NCBI GenBank assembly: GCA_046542845.1
Contig: JBKHAN010000008.1
Coordinates: forward strand, 8,451-72,450
Source of the DNA: SKKC01 sp046542845
Lineage (GTDB): Bacteria > Spirochaetota > Spirochaetia > DSM-27196 > SKKC01
Reading direction: 5' to 3'
Length of the DNA stretch: 64,000 nt
Shown: one piece after another, positions 60,536 to 64,000 of the stretch
How positions within the stretch are numbered: position 1 is the first letter of the stretch
How the letters are laid out: every line of letters starts with the position of its first letter
Position numbers and translations under genes: made by a program
Notes under the pieces: generated by a model
Told to the model about the DNA's origin: nothing
Database searches by the model: none
Seen by the model: only the letters and a program-made list of their open reading frames with translations

Positions 60536-60652
60536 GGTGGCTATTCAGTATATTGCGTATCGAAATATAATTATCGAATAAAGCTTATCTGTTGCCGATG
60601 AAACCCATCGCGCAGACCGAAGTCTTACAGGACTATCAAAACAGGAGGAAAT

Positions 60653-61612
60653 GTGTACAATACCATCTTCCAGAAGCAGAAAGTAATGAGGCGGGTTCTT
60701 TACTCTCTCGTTCCTCTCTTTCTTATGGCTGTCTATCTTTACGGGTGGAGAGTGCTCGCACATGCGGCGGTTGTTTTCGCCGCCGGTATAATCACGGAAT
60801 ACATCTTCGAACGGAAGCGCGGGAAGAAGGTCAGCGAAGCTGTGCTTGTGACGGCAGCGTTGTTCACGCTGTCGCTTCCCCCCGCACTCCCGGTATGGAT
60901 ATCGGTAATCGGTATAATTTTTGCCGTTGCCGTGGTAAAGGAGATGTACGGCGGGTTTGGTCGGAACATTTTCAATCCGGCGATCGGTGGTCGACTGTTC
61001 ATCTGGATCGCCTTTGCCGCGCCTTTCGCCAGCGCATGGATGGAACCCGGCGGATTTGGCTCCGGTGAAGCAGGCATAGACCTTATTACTGCGGCAACAC
61101 CCCTTGAGCAAATGGAAGAGGGAACTTTTCCTGAGATATGGAATCTCCTGATCGGCACTCGTGCTGGATCTCTCGGTGAGAGTTCAATTCTCCTGATAAC
61201 GATCGGCGGACTGTACCTCATATTTACCAAAACCGCGCAGTGGCGACTGGTGCTATCCACCCTCCTCGGTGCGCTTATACTCAGCAGCGCTCTGTTCTAC
61301 ACAGGCGTCTCGAGTATACCGCCGCATTTTGCCATGCTTTCGGGAAGCATATGGTTTGGCGCATTCTATTTTGCGACCGATCCCATTACAGCACCAAACA
61401 AGAAGTCGGCGCAGTGGATCTACGGTCTTTTAATCGGCACAATCACCGTTCTGGTGAGAGTTTTCACGGGTTTCAATGCCGGACTGAGCTTCGGGGTCTT
61501 CGTTGCTAACGTTTTCTCGTCGCTGCTCGACGAAATAATGCCCGCGCCAAAGAAAAAAAAGGCCGTAAAGAGCGATAAGTCCGGTGCGAAACTGAAGGAG
61601 GCGGCAGCGTGA
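60653..61612 (+). CDS. nqrB: Na+-translocating NADH:quinone reductase subunit B (short form)
   Basis: 319 residues from GTG 60653, which has AGGAGG four bases upstream; ATG 60686 is an alternative. About eight to ten membrane helices. KEMYGGFGRNIFNPAIGGR and FATDPITAPNKKSAQWIYG are NqrB/RnfD landmarks. The covalent FMN threonine is probably Thr149 in ITAATPL (the family has SGAT or similar). It lacks the roughly 90 N-terminal residues of Vibrio NqrB and starts like RnfD. Its Lys/Ala-rich tail is unusual. It couples electron transfer to sodium transport in the inner membrane. It overlaps nqrC by 4 bases. Confidence 0.85.
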   Translation: MYNTIFQKQKVMRRVLYSLVPLFLMAVYLYGWRVLAHAAVVFAAGIITEYIFERKRGKKVSEAVLVTAALFTLSLPPALPVWISVIGIIFAVAVVKEMYGGFGRNIFNPAIGGRLFIWIAFAAPFASAWMEPGGFGSGEAGIDLITAATPLEQMEEGTFPEIWNLLIGTRAGSLGESSILLITIGGLYLIFTKTAQWRLVLSTLLGALILSSALFYTGVSSIPPHFAMLSGSIWFGAFYFATDPITAPNKKSAQWIYGLLIGTITVLVRVFTGFNAGLSFGVFVANVFSSLLDEIMPAPKKKKAVKSDKSGAKLKEAAA

Positions 61613-62205
61613 ACAAGCAGAGTCTTCTCTACAGCATAGTTTTTACTTTTGTGGTCTGTTTCGTATTCGTTGCCCTGCTGGCAGTGGCAAACGATCTGAC
61701 AGCGGACCTGGTCGAACAGAACTCCATCGTAGCACAACAGCGAGCGATCCTCACGGCAATGGGAATCGAGTACGAAAGCGACGAAGAGGTACTCTCTCTT
61801 TTCGAAGACGTAGAACAACAGGACATTGACGGAAAGACCGTGTACGAGACCGAGGTGGATGGCACCCGCATTTATGCGATGTCATTCCGTGGTGGAGGCG
61901 TCTGGGGTCCGATCGTCGGCGTGCTTGCTATGGATTCATCGCTTGAAACGATCTATGGAATCGAGATCATCAGCCATGAAGAAACTCCGGGTCTCGGTGG
62001 ACGCATCACCGAGGACCAGTGGAAAGAACAGTTCCGAGACCGCCCGGTACCCGAGGGGTCCATCGAAGTTGTTCGCGGCGGAAGCGCGGGCGACGGAGAG
62101 GTAGCGGCCATAACCGGAGCAACCGGAACATCAAACAATATGGAACGGATACTGAACGAAGCGATCGAAGAGTTCCGTGATCTACTTGGAGGTAGAGACG
62201 CATGA
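61609..62205 (+). CDS. nqrC: Na+-translocating NADH:quinone reductase subunit C
   Basis: 198 residues, one N-terminal membrane helix (about 8-27) and a periplasmic FMN domain. ISHEETPGLGGRI is the NqrC/RnfG signature and AITGATGTSNN contains the S/T-G-A-T motif whose Thr172 should carry FMN by a phosphoester bond. It is shorter than Vibrio NqrC (about 257). The start is GTG in a GTGA overlap with nqrB, and its own stop overlaps nqrD (ATGA). An ApbE flavin transferase is needed for maturation and is not in the window. Confidence 0.88.
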   Translation: MNKQSLLYSIVFTFVVCFVFVALLAVANDLTADLVEQNSIVAQQRAILTAMGIEYESDEEVLSLFEDVEQQDIDGKTVYETEVDGTRIYAMSFRGGGVWGPIVGVLAMDSSLETIYGIEIISHEETPGLGGRITEDQWKEQFRDRPVPEGSIEVVRGGSAGDGEVAAITGATGTSNNMERILNEAIEEFRDLLGGRDA

Positions 62206-62822
62206 GCGATACTGCACCAAAAACCGTCGGTGGAATCCTCACCGATAATCTGTGGCACAGCAACCCTATCTTCATGCAGGTGCTGGGCATCTGCTCGGCA
62301 CTCGCTGTCACGAACCTGCTGACGAATACCTTCATAATGTCGGTGGGTGTCATTTTCACGACCATGATGTCCAATTTTACGGTCAGTCTTATCAAGGGCT
62401 TTATCCCGCGAAAAGTCCGTATGATGGTCCAGGTCCTTGTAATCGCCTTCTACGTGATTATCGTCGACATAGTCCTGCGCGCATACATCCCGGACATCCA
62501 CGAGGCACTCGGACCCTACGTCGGACTGATCATTACCAACTGCATCATTATGGGTCGTGCCGAAGCCTTCGCACAGAGTAACGGACCCGTCCTGAGCCTT
62601 TGGGATGGCATTACCTCGGCCACCGGCTACATGGGTGTGCTCATGGTCATCGCGTTTTTCCGGGAGATTCTCGCCTTTGGTTCGCTTTTCGGGTTTCGGA
62701 TCATGCCGAACTGGTTCGAGCCGTGGATCATTATGGCAATGCCACCGAGCGCGTTTTTCTTTCTGGGAATCATTATCTGGATCGGCAAAACCGTTATGAA
62801 CAACGAGGAGGCTTCAGCATGA
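62202..62822 (+). CDS. nqrD: Na+-translocating NADH:quinone reductase subunit D
   Basis: 206 residues with six membrane helices. NPIFMQVLGICSALAVTN and VGLIITNCIIMGRAEAFAQ are diagnostic; the Cys in each half helps form the intramembrane iron centre with NqrE. Sequence is closer to NqrD than to RnfE: IMGRAEAFA is followed by VLSLWDGITSATGY, and the chain ends with APSAFF-like PPSAFFFLGIIIWI. It overlaps nqrC and nqrE by 4 bases each. Confidence 0.92.
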   Translation: MSDTAPKTVGGILTDNLWHSNPIFMQVLGICSALAVTNLLTNTFIMSVGVIFTTMMSNFTVSLIKGFIPRKVRMMVQVLVIAFYVIIVDIVLRAYIPDIHEALGPYVGLIITNCIIMGRAEAFAQSNGPVLSLWDGITSATGYMGVLMVIAFFREILAFGSLFGFRIMPNWFEPWIIMAMPPSAFFFLGIIIWIGKTVMNNEEASA

Positions 62823-63418
62823 ACGCACCTGACATTGGCCTGTTCTCACTATTTTTCGCCTCAATATTCACGAGCAACATCCTGCTTGCCAACTTCCTGG
62901 GCATGTGCTCGTTTATAGCGATTTCCAAGGACTTGAAGTCTTCCAACGGTTTAGGCCTCGCCGTTACCGTGGTTCTCACTGTAACCGGTGTCGCAAACTG
63001 GCTTATCCTGCATTACATCCTCATTCCGTACGACCTGATCTATCTGCGGTATATTATCTTCATAATTGTTATCGCAGCGATGGTGCAGATCCTCGAAATG
63101 GTTATCGACAGGGTCAGCCAGAAACTCTACATCACGCTCGGTATCTTCCTGCCGCTCATAACGGTCAACTGCGCTATCCTCGGCGTCAGCCTTTTTATCG
63201 AGATTCGCGAATATAACTTTCTGCAGACTGTCGTGTATTCGCTCGGGTCCGGACTGGGATGGTGGCTCGCGATCATTTCGCTCGCGGCAATCCGTAACAA
63301 AACCGAAAAGGCCAAGACCGTGCCCGCGGGTCTGCAGGGCTCAGGCCTGACCATGATCACGATCGGTCTTATGGCCATGGCATTCATCGGATTTTCCGGA
63401 ATGCTGAGCGTACAATAA
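62819..63418 (+). CDS. nqrE: Na+-translocating NADH:quinone reductase subunit E
   Basis: 199 residues, six membrane helices in inverted topology to NqrD. The start MNAPDIGLFSLFFASIFTSN follows the ATGA overlap with nqrD; the frame runs open upstream to 62600 but only as a shadow. LANFLGMCSFIAISK and LGIFLPLITVNCAILG contain the two Cys that complete the iron site with NqrD. LVPxGL-like VPAGLQGSGLTMITIGLMA near the C-terminus is typical of NqrE. The stop is 22 bases before nqrF. Confidence 0.93.
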   Translation: MNAPDIGLFSLFFASIFTSNILLANFLGMCSFIAISKDLKSSNGLGLAVTVVLTVTGVANWLILHYILIPYDLIYLRYIIFIIVIAAMVQILEMVIDRVSQKLYITLGIFLPLITVNCAILGVSLFIEIREYNFLQTVVYSLGSGLGWWLAIISLAAIRNKTEKAKTVPAGLQGSGLTMITIGLMAMAFIGFSGMLSVQ

Positions 63419-63440
63419 CCGCCCTATAAGGAGTACAGAC

Positions 63441-64000
63441 ATGAATCCAGCATTGCTTATAGCTCCGTTCGCTATTTCAGGACTCAGCGCTGCTCTAGCG
63501 GCGCTGATATCGCTTACCGACAAGATCGTCAACAACTACGGCGAATGCCTTATATCCATAAATGATGGAAAGAAGGAGCTTACCGTCCAGGGTGGAAACA
63601 GCATGCTCGCAACACTCGCAGAGCAGCAGATATTCATTCCCTCCGCGTGCGGCGGTCGCGGGAGTTGCGGCGAATGCAAAGTAAAGTGCACCACTGACGT
63701 TGGACCTCATGTTCCGACGGAAATGCCGTGGATGACCGAAAGTGACCTCAAGAATAACGTGCACTTATCATGTCAGTTCAAGGTCAAGGGCGACGTAGGA
63801 ATCGAGATCCCCGAGTACCTTTTCTACGTGAAGCGTTACAAAGCGACGGTAGAGCGAATTACCGATCTGACGCACGACATCAAGGAAGTCTATCTCAAAC
63901 TCCCGGACGGTGTGAGTACAAACTACAAAGCCGGACAGTACGCACAGATTGAAGTTCCACCATACGGAAAAATCAAGGAAACGACGCAGCGCGCCAATTC
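63441..64000 (+). CDS. nqrF: Na+-translocating NADH:quinone reductase subunit F (5' part)
   Basis: The first 186 codons are present; the window cuts the rest. ATG 63441 has AAGGAG seven bases upstream. One N-terminal membrane helix (about 5-26) is followed by a plant-type [2Fe-2S] domain with Cys70, Cys76, Cys79 and Cys111 (ACGGRGSCGEC and LSCQFKV), the same spacing and numbering as the Vibrio enzyme. The FAD-binding barrel begins at about residue 128 with YKAGQYAQIEVP. It accepts electrons from NADH on the cytoplasmic side. This N-terminal ferredoxin domain distinguishes NQR from RNF complexes. Confidence 0.93.
   Translation, partial: MNPALLIAPFAISGLSAALAALISLTDKIVNNYGECLISINDGKKELTVQGGNSMLATLAEQQIFIPSACGGRGSCGECKVKCTTDVGPHVPTEMPWMTESDLKNNVHLSCQFKVKGDVGIEIPEYLFYVKRYKATVERITDLTHDIKEVYLKLPDGVSTNYKAGQYAQIEVPPYGKIKETTQRAN

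Noticed and set aside
60653..64000. RNF complex instead of NQR
   Set aside because: The last gene has the NqrF-type membrane helix plus [2Fe-2S] domain with Cys70/76/79/111, and D and E subunits match NqrD and NqrE; no RnfB or RnfC is present.
1..64000. tRNA, rRNA, riboswitch, phage, transposon or CRISPR features
   Set aside because: No cloverleaf, conserved rRNA segment, transposase, integrase, long inverted repeat pair or regularly spaced repeat was found on reading; intergenic regions are almost all below 200 bases.

Overview
The window is a densely packed stretch of bacterial core genome that most resembles a free-living, saccharolytic or facultative spirochaete (order Spirochaetales); this is inference. 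Pointers are a trans-2-enoyl-CoA reductase very like the Treponema denticola enzyme, an LL-diaminopimelate aminotransferase, two MptE/Maf (DUF115) proteins, a sodium-pumping NADH:quinone reductase operon, and many two- to four-gene clusters of otherwise unassignable membrane or acidic proteins. No rRNA, tRNA, insertion sequence, prophage or CRISPR array was seen. The longest gene-free stretches are about 264 bases (60389-60652) and 198 bases (3112-3309).

Layout. 1-3111: end of an M15B carboxypeptidase, a DUF1015 protein, an exported TolB/CsgG-like protein and, on the minus strand, an FtsB-like protein with an extra membrane helix. 3310-10538: a coupled plus-strand run with a very acidic protein, a hypothetical protein and two tandem Maf-like proteins, then a membrane protein with a degenerate GGDEF-like tail. 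10551-16901 (minus): fabV, rnz and a Gld-type ABC transporter operon with a DUF4340 protein. 17008-27157 (plus): HisD-family dehydrogenase, folC, rqcH, a Memo-like protein, a transmembrane pseudokinase, an unknown protein, murD and adenosine deaminase. 27130-30414 (minus): FemX-like transferase and metG. 30532-32559: hflK-hflC. 32561-34324 (minus): solitary D12-class DNA adenine methyltransferase. 34339-36962: murE-ddl. Then nitroreductase (minus), a GAA1-like membrane protein with dinB, a GAF protein (minus) and dapL. 42806-48193 (minus): response regulator, hybrid kinase, methyltransferase, ribA. 48308-51385: an outer-membrane protein and a phosphohexomutase. 51382-60388 (minus): MutY-like glycosylase, trpS, PerM-type permease and the pyruvate dehydrogenase operon with a lipoate ligase upstream. 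60653-end: nqrB-nqrF, with the last gene cut by the window edge.

The genes serve cell-wall precursor synthesis (murD, murE, ddl, dapL, FemX), energy metabolism (pyruvate dehydrogenase plus lipoate ligase, NQR), translation and its quality control (metG, trpS, rqcH, hflKC), DNA maintenance (dinB, MutY-like, D12 methylase) and envelope or motility functions.

The most notable window-wide signal is promoter architecture. At seven or more genes a sigma-70-like -10 hexamer ends 6-8 bases before the ATG with no Shine-Dalgarno sequence between, which predicts leaderless mRNAs; in several cases this fixes the start codon. A second signal is that all eight convergent gene pairs abut or overlap (from -28 to +20 bases), leaving no room for intrinsic terminators. 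Several family members carry substitutions at catalytic or metal-binding positions (HisD, MutY, Memo, the kinase and the M28-like protein), so they may be divergent paralogs.
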